The notes beneath the pieces were generated by a model. That model saw nothing but the letters and a program-made list of their open reading frames with translations, did no database searches and was not told the origin of the DNA. From an archaeon (lineage in GTDB: Archaea > Aenigmatarchaeota > Aenigmatarchaeia > GW2011-AR5 > GCA-2688965): a stretch of DNA of 15,206 nt. The position numbers and the translations under genes were made by a program. Of this stretch, positions 5,774 to 13,416 are shown one piece after another (the stretch's first letter is position 1; the number at the start of each line of letters is the position of its first letter). The DNA is taken from positions 1-15,206 of the forward strand of contig NZEE01000046.1 of the NCBI GenBank assembly GCA_002688965.1, given 5' to 3'.

Positions 5774-7500
5774 TGCCAACATTAGAAATTTCGTTGAAAG
5801 ATTTGGAGAAATTAGCAGGTAAAGGATTCAATACTACAGAAGAATTAGAAGAAGCGTTGATGTTTGCTAAAGCTGAGTTAGACCAAGGTGCTATAGAAGA
5901 AGGAGATGACTTGAAACTTGATTCTAAAGATACGAATAGACCTGATTTATGGAGTACAGAAGGCGTAGCTAGAGAAGTTGCTGGTAGATTATCAGGACAA
6001 AAAGGCTGTCCTAATTATGAAGTTTCTAAAGGAGATTTAGTTGTTAATGTTGATGGTGGTTCTCAAATTAAAAAAGTTCGTCCATTTACTGTATGCGCAG
6101 TTGTCAAAGGATTAGATATAACAAATGAAGTTATTCTGCAAATGATACAATTACAAGAAAAAATTGCTGTTACATTTGGTCGAAATAGAAAAGAAGTTGC
6201 TATTGGTGTTTATGATTATAATAAAATCAAGTCTCCTATTACATACAAAACATTCAAACCAACTGAATTAAAATTTAAGCCGTTAGGTGATGATGAAACA
6301 AGTTATGAAGAAATGACATTAGCTGACATTATTGAGAAACATCCTAAAGGAAAAGAGTTCAAACATTTGCTAGAAGGTGAATCAGAATATCCAATTTTTA
6401 TTGATGCAGATAATCAAGTATTGTCAATGCCTCCTATAATTAATTCAGATTACACAGGCAAAGTTACTTCAGAAACTAAAGATGTATTTATAGAATGTTC
6501 TGGATTTGAATTGCGTTTCCTTATACCGGCTTTGAATACTATTGTTGCTGCTTTAGCTGATCGTGGGGGTAAAGTAGAATCTGTTATAACAAATTATCCT
6601 GATAAATATGGTGAAGTTAATGCAGAAATTAATATGAATCCTAAAGAAACTTCTGTTTCTCTGAAAAAAATGAAAAAGCTAATTGGTATTGATATTGCAG
6701 ATAATGAGATAATTGAATTATTAGAACAAGCTAGATACAATGTTCAGCAAGATGGTGATGAACTTAATTTACAATATCCTTGCTATCGACAGGATATTAT
6801 GCATTGGAGAGATGTTTTTGAAGATGTTATGATATCATATGGGTATAACAAAATAGAACCTAAAATGAAAAAGATGGCTACTAAAGGTTCTTTGATTGAA
6901 AAAAATGTTTTTGTTGATAAATTGTCAGAAGTTCTTGCTGGAATGGGGATGCAAGAAGTGTTATCATATAATTTGACAAATAAAGAGGATTTGTTTGAAA
7001 AAATGCGTTTACCTGTTCCTGATAAAGAAGTTGCAGAAATAGAAAATGTTGTTTCCAAGAATTGGTCAGTATTTAGATCATGGTTACTTCCTTCAGTAAT
7101 GGAATTCTTGTCTAAAAATAAACATAACGAATATCCACAAGAGGTGTTTGAAATTGGTGATGTGATTGTTATAGATGAAAAATCTGAAACTAAAACTCGC
7201 GATGTTAGAAAACTGGCTATAGCTTTGACAAATAGTGTTGTAAATTATGAACAAATCGCGTCTCAATTAAATGCATTGCTTTCTAGTATTGGTGTAGAGT
7301 ATAAACTCGATGTAATTGACTATGTTTCATTTATCAATGGAAGAGTAGCTTCAATTAATCTTAAAGATGGTGAAAAATATGTTACTGCTGGAATTATGGG
7401 AGAAATCCATCCGCAAGTTCTGAATAATTGGCAAATAGAAACTCCTGTTCTCGCATTAGAATTGGATTTAGATGTTTTATTTAAGCTTATTTCTAAATAA
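5773..7500 (+). CDS. pheT: phenylalanyl-tRNA synthetase beta subunit
   Basis: Beta subunit of PheRS, 575 residues, close to the archaeal norm (about 550). The N-terminus contains the family signature around DTNRPDLWSTEGVAREVAG (56-74), followed by the B3/B4 region that hydrolyses mischarged Tyr-tRNA-Phe in the family, a B5 tRNA-binding domain, and the synthetase-like C-terminal core beginning near the HWRDVFEDVMISYGYN stretch. The start is ATG 5773 with ribosome binding site GGTGAT at 5764-5769, inside the end of pheS; the genes overlap by one base. It ends with tandem in-frame TAA TAA (7498-7503). The next gene starts 16 nt later on the same strand. Confidence 0.96.
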   Translation: MPTLEISLKDLEKLAGKGFNTTEELEEALMFAKAELDQGAIEEGDDLKLDSKDTNRPDLWSTEGVAREVAGRLSGQKGCPNYEVSKGDLVVNVDGGSQIKKVRPFTVCAVVKGLDITNEVILQMIQLQEKIAVTFGRNRKEVAIGVYDYNKIKSPITYKTFKPTELKFKPLGDDETSYEEMTLADIIEKHPKGKEFKHLLEGESEYPIFIDADNQVLSMPPIINSDYTGKVTSETKDVFIECSGFELRFLIPALNTIVAALADRGGKVESVITNYPDKYGEVNAEINMNPKETSVSLKKMKKLIGIDIADNEIIELLEQARYNVQQDGDELNLQYPCYRQDIMHWRDVFEDVMISYGYNKIEPKMKKMATKGSLIEKNVFVDKLSEVLAGMGMQEVLSYNLTNKEDLFEKMRLPVPDKEVAEIENVVSKNWSVFRSWLLPSVMEFLSKNKHNEYPQEVFEIGDVIVIDEKSETKTRDVRKLAIALTNSVVNYEQIASQLNALLSSIGVEYKLDVIDYVSFINGRVASINLKDGEKYVTAGIMGEIHPQVLNNWQIETPVLALELDLDVLFKLISK

Positions 7501-7516
7501 TAACCTAAGTGGTTGT

Positions 7517-8278
7517 ATGGTTTTGAAGGTTGGAATGAAAACATGGTCTGGAAATGGGATAAAACGAATTAGTTCTTCTGCAAAGATAGGCGACTTTATA
7601 GAGGTAATGATTGAACCTGATGTAGATTATACATATTTGAAAAAAATCAAAACAAAATTTGTTATTCATTGCGGACATATGTATTTTGGATTTAATCCTC
7701 CAGGTAAAGAACGATGGGATGAATGTAAACGCATTCTTCAAAAAGCTCAAGAAGCTGCTGATTTTCTTAATGCTAAAAAAATTATTGTTCACTTTGGTTT
7801 AATTGAAAATGATGAGCAAGCTAAGGATGGTGTTAAAAATGCTCTTGAATTTTTCAAAGATTTCAAAGATAAGAGAATTATATTGGAGAATTCTAGCAAA
7901 GTCTATATGTATAATGGAAAACCTGCACTTATGACAGATACTCCAAAAGATATGAAAGTAATTCTTGAAAAAACTGGATATGGTTTTTGTCTTGACTTAG
8001 CACACGCATGGGTTGTTGCTTATAATCTTGGTAAAGATCCAAAGCAAATGATCAAAGACTTTTTGAAACTTAAACCAAAACATTTTCATGTGCTAGATTC
8101 AACTAAAGAAAAGAAAGATGATCATATTGGTCTTGGTGATGGTATTTTAGATATTGAGTTCTTCAGAGACGTGTTGAAAGAATATTCTAAAAAACATGAA
8201 GTCATGATAAGTTTAGAAACTCCGTATAATTCACAGAAAAATAAGAAAGAAATTGAATTTATGAAATCGATCAAATAA
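7517..8278 (+). CDS. endonuclease IV-like TIM-barrel protein
   Basis: Member of the AP endonuclease family 2 / xylose isomerase-like TIM-barrel superfamily, 253 residues. Aligning by eye to E. coli Nfo, all nine residues that bind its three metal ions have counterparts: H51, H92, E124, D160 and H163 (in CLDLAHAW), H191, D201 and H203 (in DDHIGLGDG), and E234 (SLETP). Sugar isomerases of this fold normally keep only about four, so a trinuclear metal AP endonuclease acting in base-excision repair is the favoured role. It is shorter than Nfo (about 285). The start 7517 is chosen because strand beta1 (LKVGMKTWSG) follows directly; the ribosome binding site is weak (AGTGG at 7508-7512). It sits 16 nt after pheT, and its last 8 nt overlap the lipoprotein gene's 3' end. 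Confidence 0.8.
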   Translation: MVLKVGMKTWSGNGIKRISSSAKIGDFIEVMIEPDVDYTYLKKIKTKFVIHCGHMYFGFNPPGKERWDECKRILQKAQEAADFLNAKKIIVHFGLIENDEQAKDGVKNALEFFKDFKDKRIILENSSKVYMYNGKPALMTDTPKDMKVILEKTGYGFCLDLAHAWVVAYNLGKDPKQMIKDFLKLKPKHFHVLDSTKEKKDDHIGLGDGILDIEFFRDVLKEYSKKHEVMISLETPYNSQKNKKEIEFMKSIK

Positions 8279-8837
8279 CTTCATAAAGGGCAATAATTCC
8301 TGGTCCAATATCGTTAATTTTTATTTTATCTCCTACTGAAAGACCTGGAAGTGTTTTTTCATTTTCCTTTGATATAGGAAGATAATATATAAAATATCCT
8401 TCGTCTATTTGAATTATTTTGGATAAATGGTTACTATAAGCTACTCCAATATCGTCCCCACCTTCTATTGAAGTTGTAGTTGGTTGATCAAGAATTGGGT
8501 CTCTTAAAAGTTTTGCAGGCTGTGCACTATAAGCCATACGATATTTTATTTCATCTCCAACATTTACTGTGTCAGGAATTCTGCCATTAGAATCAATGTT
8601 ATCAATTCTTATTGTAATTTTATCTATTGGATATGATACTCCGGAACATCTTCCGGCACAATTGTCTTCATCTGGATCTATTTCTAGAGAAATAACAGTA
8701 GCTTCTATATCAATAGTTGTTGCTAGTGGCAGCCTATCTTCTCGGGTTTCAGTAATATCTTTAGATTGGTCAGCGCAACCACTCACTAAAATAACTACCA
8801 ATAATATACCTAAAACATAATAATATTTAGTTTTCAT
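8271..8837 (-). CDS. predicted lipoprotein, beta-rich, unknown function
   Basis: 188 residues with a lipoprotein signal: charged N-terminus (KTK), hydrophobic core, and lipobox LVSGC with C21 as the likely lipidated cysteine. The mature part is predicted mostly beta strand with repeated VGD(E/K)IK segments near residues 100 and 170, suggesting OB-like or barrel-like modules. C60 and C64 form a C-x3-C pair that could be a disulfide or metal site. I do not recognise the family. The ATG directly follows the MinD-like gene's TAA (TAAATG), so the two are surely one transcript and probably translationally coupled. The stop is TGA, lying within the end of the TIM-barrel gene. Confidence 0.8.
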   Translation of the reverse strand: MKTKYYYVLGILLVVILVSGCADQSKDITETREDRLPLATTIDIEATVISLEIDPDEDNCAGRCSGVSYPIDKITIRIDNIDSNGRIPDTVNVGDEIKYRMAYSAQPAKLLRDPILDQPTTTSIEGGDDIGVAYSNHLSKIIQIDEGYFIYYLPISKENEKTLPGLSVGDKIKINDIGPGIIALYEVI

Positions 8838-9608
8838 TTACTTCATCCCAAATAATCGCTTATACCATGGTGCTGATTCTTGTTCAAACATGCCTTGATC
8901 TAAATCAACAATACCTGCAGATATTCTCTGAAGTTCTTTTCCAGCTTTACTGTATGGTTTACTGAAAACTACAGGATTTTTCTTTTTCAAACTTAAATGA
9001 AATGCTTCATCTTCTGGAACTTGACCAATAATTTGTGCTGGATCCAACATGGTTTTCACATCTTTCATTGACATCTCATGTTTATGCCCTTTAACTCGAT
9101 TAATTATTACCCCAGATACTTTTGTACCAACTTTTTGAGCAAGTTTTATTGCTTTCAATGCATCAGCTACTGTTGGCATTTCAGGGTTTGTAACTACAAT
9201 CATTTCGTCTGCACTTTCTATTGCTGATAATGCTTCTCTACCTAATCCAGCTGCTACATCTACTAAAACAATATCAGCTAATCCTAACAAATCCAACATT
9301 GCTCCTGGAAGGTCTCTTGCATCTACTCCTCTTAAGTCATTTAGGGATATTCCTGCGGGTATAATTTTTAGACCGCTTTTGTGGTTGTAAATAGCCTGAC
9401 TAATGTGTGCTTTTCCTTTTAGAACGTCGTGTAAAGTGGTTGGATATAGAGCAACACCAAAATGCATGCCTAAATTAGGAGTAGTAAGGTTTCCATCTAA
9501 AACAATAGTATCATAGCCCATATGAGCAAGGGACGCTCCTAAATTAGCTGTTATACTTGTTTTACCAGCTCCTCCTTTTCCAGAAGCTACAGCAATTATT
9601 CTAGTCAT
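8838..9608 (-). CDS. minD: MinD/ParA-like P-loop ATPase
   Basis: Deviant Walker A ATPase of the MinD/ParA/SIMIBI class, 256 residues. Visible: the deviant Walker A KGGAGKT (K11-T17), switch I LDGNLTTPNLG (37-47), Walker B LVDVAAG with D117, and the adenine-side INRVKG segment. The C-terminus ends in WYKRLFGMK, very like the MinD membrane-targeting helix of E. coli (FLKRLFGG), so membrane cycling is likely. In switch I the second Asp of the usual D-x-D is Asn (D38-x-N40). No MinC or MinE is nearby, so the partner is unknown; archaeal MinD homologues often position surface structures. The start ATG 9608 has AGGTG (9618-9614) 5 nt upstream. It is co-transcribed with the lipoprotein gene. Confidence 0.9.
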   Translation of the reverse strand: MTRIIAVASGKGGAGKTSITANLGASLAHMGYDTIVLDGNLTTPNLGMHFGVALYPTTLHDVLKGKAHISQAIYNHKSGLKIIPAGISLNDLRGVDARDLPGAMLDLLGLADIVLVDVAAGLGREALSAIESADEMIVVTNPEMPTVADALKAIKLAQKVGTKVSGVIINRVKGHKHEMSMKDVKTMLDPAQIIGQVPEDEAFHLSLKKKNPVVFSKPYSKAGKELQRISAGIVDLDQGMFEQESAPWYKRLFGMK

Positions 9609-9655
9609 TTTAACACCTAATATTACGTCTACTGTATTTACCTTGTATTATAGAG

Positions 9656-9666
9656 TATATATTTAT
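9656..9666 (-). promoter_or_regulatory. TATA box for minD-lipoprotein unit
   Basis: Reads ATAAATATATA on the minus strand. It predicts a transcript start near 9635 and a leader of about 25 nt that contains the AGGTG ribosome binding site of the MinD-like gene. Confidence 0.45.
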
Positions 9667-9686
9667 CGTATTTAATGGTTTAGGAG

Positions 9687-9761
<75 letters not shown>

Positions 9762-9785
9762 ATGGATATAATGTGTTTGATTATG

Positions 9786-9794
9786 TTTTAAAAA
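9786..9794 (-). promoter_or_regulatory. TATA box for tRNA-Arg
   Basis: Minus-strand TTTTTAAAA, centred about 29 nt before the tRNA-Arg 5' end at 9761, predicts a start a few bases upstream of the tRNA, the same layout as for tRNA-Asn. It lies only about 15 bp from a plus-strand TATA box. Confidence 0.5.
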
Positions 9795-9800
9795 CATTGA

Positions 9801-9809
9801 TTTTTATAA
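9801..9809 (+). promoter_or_regulatory. TATA box for microprotein-leuS unit
   Basis: TTTTTATAA, centred on 9805, predicts a transcript start at about 9830, exactly the ATG of the 26-residue microprotein. No better TATA box is seen before the four-Cys gene or leuS, so it may drive all three. Confidence 0.5.
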
Positions 9810-9829
9810 CAATTTTAGAAGGGAAGTAT

Positions 9830-9910
9830 ATGTCATCTATGCCTGGATTTATGGATATGAAAATGGTGGTACTACTTTTAGGATTACTTCTGGTGCTAGT
9901 CTTGCTGTAA
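9830..9910 (+). CDS. 26-residue hydrophobic membrane microprotein
   Basis: A 26-codon frame with no recognised family. Residues 1-11 contain Met at 1, 4, 8 and 10 and a Gly-Phe-Met-Asp turn; residues 12-26 are almost only Met, Val, Leu and Gly and end directly at the stop, giving one membrane helix with no tail. The evidence for a real gene is the TATA box at 9801-9809, placed 25 nt before the ATG as for other leaderless genes here, and its position ahead of two SD-led genes. Alternatively it could be a leader peptide affecting leuS expression, or chance. It partly overlaps a longer spurious frame that runs through the antisense of tRNA-Arg. Confidence 0.55.
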   Translation: MSSMPGFMDMKMVVLLLGLLLVLVLL

Positions 9911-9956
9911 AGCATATGATTGGTACCATCGCTTATTGAAGAATGAGGTGAATTTG

Positions 9957-10127
9957 ATGGAAAGGGATGAGAATATATCTGTAATAAAGAAAGGGAAAAC
10001 ATGTGGAACATGTGTTAGTCGTTTTAGTAGTGGGTATTGTTCAATTGCAAATATACATGTACATGAAGACGATAAACCAGAGCAATATGGTTGTAGAGAA
10101 CATTACAAAAGAAATGAAAAAGATTAA
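9957..10127 (+). CDS. 56-residue four-Cys (zinc-ribbon-like) protein
   Basis: 56 residues with cysteines at 16, 19, 28 and 46 (C-x2-C-x8-C-x17-C), resembling small archaeal modules of the form CxxC, GxC and a late Cys followed by an aromatic (here GCREHY). It probably binds zinc or an Fe-S cluster. The start at 9957 is supported by GAGGTG (9945-9950) 6 nt upstream; the in-frame TTG at 9936 is rejected. leuS follows after 23 nt on the same strand, so the two are probably co-transcribed. A role with LeuRS or tRNA is guilt by association only. Confidence 0.75.
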   Translation: MERDENISVIKKGKTCGTCVSRFSSGYCSIANIHVHEDDKPEQYGCREHYKRNEKD

Positions 10128-10150
10128 AACAATGGTAAAGAAGTGATTTC

Positions 10151-12979
10151 ATGGAAAAAGTGAAAATGAAGGAAATAGAGGAAAAATGGCAGAAGAAGTG
10201 GTTAGAAGATAAAGTATTTGAAGCAGATGTCTCTTCTGACAAAAAATATATGGTTACATTTCCTTATCCTTACATTAATCTTAGTCCGCATGCTGGACAT
10301 GCTTTTTCGTTCTTGAAATGTGATTTAATTGCAAGATACAAAAGAATGCAGGGGTTTAATGTACTATTTTCACAAGGATTCCATGCAACTGGTGAGCCGA
10401 TTGTTGGTGCTGCTAAGCGTGTTGCTAGTAATGAAGAAACACAAATAGCTGCATTTAAGAAAATTGGTTTAAGTGATGATCAAATTAAGGAAATGGCAGA
10501 TCCTTTGAATATTGTAACTTATTTCTTGAAAGAATGGGAAAAAGATCTGAAAGCTATTGGAGCTGCAATTGATTGGAGACGTACATTTTTTACTACAAAA
10601 ATGAATGAAGGGTATAATAACTTCATTACATGGCAATATCATTTGCTTAAGAAAAAAGGATATGTTGCAAAAGGAACTCATCCAGTTATATGGTGTCCAC
10701 ACGACAAATCTCCAACAGGAAGCCATGATAGAAAAGAAGGAGAAAATGCAAATATAGTTGAATACCTTGTTTTGAAATTCAAAGTTGATTTAGATAATGA
10801 TACTTATGTTCTACCTGCAGCTACATTAAGACCTGAAACTCTTTATGGTGTAGTAAATATGTGGGTTCGTCCTGATGCTGAATATGTGAAAGCTGAAGTT
10901 GATGGAGAAAAGTGGATAGCAAGTAAAGAATGCTTTGAAAAGTTAGCAGAACAACAACATGATGTTAAAGAAATTGGTACAATCAAAGGACAGGAATTAA
11001 TTGGAAAGCGTATCATTAATCCTTTAACTCCAATAAATGCAATTGTTCTTCCAGCTGATTTTGTTAAGCTTGATAACGCAACTGGAATTGTTATGAGTGT
11101 TCCTACTCATGCGCCTTATGACTATGTTGCTTTGCGTGAACTTCAAGATGGAAAAAAAGAAGCGTTTGGAGTTGACTTGGAAGATATTCGTAAAATTAAA
11201 CCTATTGTTTTGATAAAAACTGAGGGATTGAAAGAAAATCCTGCTAAAGCAATAGTAGATGATATGAAAATTAAAACCCAGGATGATAAAAAATTGGAAA
11301 CTGCTACTAAGATGGTTTATAGAGCTGAGTTCCATAAAGGAGTTCTTAATGAAAATACTGGTCCTTACAAAGGAATGAAAGTAAAGGAAGTTAAAGATAA
11401 AATGACTGAAGATTTGGTAAATTCTGGAAATGGTATCATCATGTATGAAACTAGTGAGGATATTGTATGTAGATGTATGACTAGTTGTTTTGTAAAAATA
11501 ATTAAAGATCAGTGGTTTTTGACATATTCTGATAAAAAATGGAAAGATGATGCTTTGAAATCATTGGAAAATTCAAATGTATGGCCTAATGAAGCTCGAA
11601 ATTGGATGGAACATGCTATTCTTAATATGAAAGACAAGGCATGTGCTCGACGTAGTGGTTTAGGAACTCCTATGCCATGGGATAAAGAATGGATTATTGA
11701 GCCATTGTCAGATAGTACAATTTATATGGCATACTACACTATTTCAAAGTTTGTTAACAATAAAACTATCTCTCCTAAAAATATGACTCCTGAATTTTTT
11801 GATTATGTATTACTTGGTAAAGATATTGAAAATGCGTTGAAAACTACAGGGTTGAAAGCCTCTTTGCTTAAAGAAATAAGAGAAGAATTCCTTTATTTTT
11901 ATCCTGTTGATTTGCGTTCAAGTGGAAAGGATTTATTGTCCCATCATCTAGTATTCTTTTTGTATCATCATGCTGCTATATTTGGAAAAGAAAACTGGCC
12001 AAAAGGAATTGCAGCTAATGGTTGGGTTACTGTTGATGGAGAAAAGATGTCAAAGAGTAAAGGTAACTTTGTTTCAATGCGTGAAGCTATAGATGGTTAT
12101 GGAGCTGATGGTAGTAGAATGAGTTTCTTAGATAGTTATAGTGGTTTAGATGATGTTGATTTTAGACGAGATGCTGCTTATCAGTATATGAGGAAAATGG
12201 AGGAATTCCTTACAAATACTAAATTATCACTGGAAAATCTAAATAAACATGAAGAGAAAACTATGGGAGATAGATATCTTTTATCTAAGACTCAAAGTTA
12301 TATTCAGAATGCAACGGATGCGTTAGAACAAATGGATAATGGTACTGCATTTCAAAATATCTTCTGGGGACTTTATTCTGACATCAATAGGTATATCCAA
12401 AAAGGTTATGATAAGAAAATCTTGAAAGATTCTTTAGAAATTTTCGCTAAATTAATATCTCCTTTTGCTCCTCATTTTGCAGAAGAATTATGGTTAATTT
12501 GTGGTAATAATTCTTTTGTTTGTCAAGAAAAATGGCCTAAAGTAGATGAGCGTTTGATTGATAAAGAAGCTGAAGCTTCTGAAGAAATTATGAAACAAGT
12601 AATGGATGATATAAGACAAGTTAGAAAACTTGTTAAATTTGATCCTAAGAAGATAACAATATTTGTTGCTCATGGTTGGCGATTCAAAGTATATGAATTA
12701 GCTAAAACTAAGAACCAGCAAGAGATTATAGCAGAAATGGGTTCAGAAATGAAAAATCATGGTAAAGAAATCGTTAATTATATTGTAAAGTTAAAGCAAA
12801 CTGGATATGAAATAAAAGATATTGTTGAAAAAGACAGTCAATTAAAAATATTAGAAATTAAGAAAAGTGAAATTGAGAAAGAAACTGGATTAAAGATAAT
12901 TATTGAAAACGCTGACAAATCTAAAGAAGCAAAAGCTAATACTGCTTTGCCAGATAAACCTGGTTTATTGCTTGTATGA
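10151..12979 (+). CDS. leuS: leucyl-tRNA synthetase (archaeal type)
   Basis: Class Ia synthetase charging tRNA-Leu; 942 residues, near archaeal LeuRS length (about 960). The HIGH-equivalent motif is HAGH (47-50), preceded by PYPYINLSP; the zinc-type insertion region is near WCPHDKS; the CP1 editing domain has the threonine-rich TLRPETLYG segment and the VPTHAPYDY motif with the conserved Asp; and the signature KMSKS is at 632-636. The anticodon-binding helices and a C-terminal domain ending in ALPDKPGLLLV follow, as in archaeal enzymes. The start ATG 10151 has GTGAT at 10143-10147. HAGH instead of HIGH/HVGH is a mild oddity. The stop is TGA. Confidence 0.97.
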   Translation: MEKVKMKEIEEKWQKKWLEDKVFEADVSSDKKYMVTFPYPYINLSPHAGHAFSFLKCDLIARYKRMQGFNVLFSQGFHATGEPIVGAAKRVASNEETQIAAFKKIGLSDDQIKEMADPLNIVTYFLKEWEKDLKAIGAAIDWRRTFFTTKMNEGYNNFITWQYHLLKKKGYVAKGTHPVIWCPHDKSPTGSHDRKEGENANIVEYLVLKFKVDLDNDTYVLPAATLRPETLYGVVNMWVRPDAEYVKAEVDGEKWIASKECFEKLAEQQHDVKEIGTIKGQELIGKRIINPLTPINAIVLPADFVKLDNATGIVMSVPTHAPYDYVALRELQDGKKEAFGVDLEDIRKIKPIVLIKTEGLKENPAKAIVDDMKIKTQDDKKLETATKMVYRAEFHKGVLNENTGPYKGMKVKEVKDKMTEDLVNSGNGIIMYETSEDIVCRCMTSCFVKIIKDQWFLTYSDKKWKDDALKSLENSNVWPNEARNWMEHAILNMKDKACARRSGLGTPMPWDKEWIIEPLSDSTIYMAYYTISKFVNNKTISPKNMTPEFFDYVLLGKDIENALKTTGLKASLLKEIREEFLYFYPVDLRSSGKDLLSHHLVFFLYHHAAIFGKENWPKGIAANGWVTVDGEKMSKSKGNFVSMREAIDGYGADGSRMSFLDSYSGLDDVDFRRDAAYQYMRKMEEFLTNTKLSLENLNKHEEKTMGDRYLLSKTQSYIQNATDALEQMDNGTAFQNIFWGLYSDINRYIQKGYDKKILKDSLEIFAKLISPFAPHFAEELWLICGNNSFVCQEKWPKVDERLIDKEAEASEEIMKQVMDDIRQVRKLVKFDPKKITIFVAHGWRFKVYELAKTKNQQEIIAEMGSEMKNHGKEIVNYIVKLKQTGYEIKDIVEKDSQLKILEIKKSEIEKETGLKIIIENADKSKEAKANTALPDKPGLLLV

Positions 12980-13028
12980 TTCTCTCCTCTAATCAGTTAA
13001 AATAAAATGATAACTAAAGATTATCCTA

Positions 13029-13061
13029 ATTTTCATATTCTAACGAATACATAATGAAAAT
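13029..13061. terminator. possible hairpin between convergent genes
   Basis: The 104-bp gap between leuS (+) and the helical orphan gene (-) contains ATTTTCAT-ATTC-TAAC-GAAT-acata-ATGAAAAT: a 4-bp inner stem and an 8-bp outer stem with a 5-nt bulge. On the minus strand it is preceded by T-rich runs (complement of 13057-13080) that could terminate the orphan transcript. It is A/T-rich and weak, so a transcriptional role is tentative. Confidence 0.3.
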
Positions 13062-13083
13062 GAAAAATAAAATAATCAAAAAC

Positions 13084-13362
13084 TTAGAAAGTGTTTAAAC
13101 TGTCTACCAAGGCTTCTCTTTCTTTATTGTATCTACTTGTTAAACCTTCTAGAACGAATTCTAATCTCCTTGTTCTTTCTTGAAGCTTTTTGTTCTGCTT
13201 CAAAAGTTCAAGCATAGCAGTCCATATTTGAGCATTTTTTACGTTCTCTGCGTTCTTGTATGCTGGTCTATAATCTGCTATTTTTTCTAGAAATTCGTTT
13301 AAGGTCTTTTCATCTGTTGCTGAAAGAAATCCTTTCCATTCGCTTGTTCGTGAAAACAACAT
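13084..13362 (-). CDS. small helical protein, unknown function
   Basis: 92 residues, not recognised. It is almost wholly predicted helix; residues 50-80 (NKKLQERTRRLEFVLEGL region) have heptad-like spacing and form a likely coiled coil. It has no signal peptide, membrane segment or cysteines. The ATG at 13362 has a strong GAGGTG ribosome binding site (13374-13369) 6 nt upstream, which supports a real gene. It lies 54 nt downstream of the PLD-like gene on the same strand; T-to-A-rich sequence between them (13383-13393 and around 13402-13412) could hold a separate promoter. Confidence 0.7.
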   Translation of the reverse strand: MLFSRTSEWKGFLSATDEKTLNEFLEKIADYRPAYKNAENVKNAQIWTAMLELLKQNKKLQERTRRLEFVLEGLTSRYNKEREALVDSLNTF

Positions 13363-13416
13363 TTTTTACACCTCAATTTTCTGATATAAATAGAGATACT
13401 AACTGTTTTAAGTCTA

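Noticed and set aside
8569..8820. 83-residue plus-strand frame
   Set aside because: Entirely antisense to the lipoprotein gene, which has a clear lipobox and coupling to the MinD-like gene.
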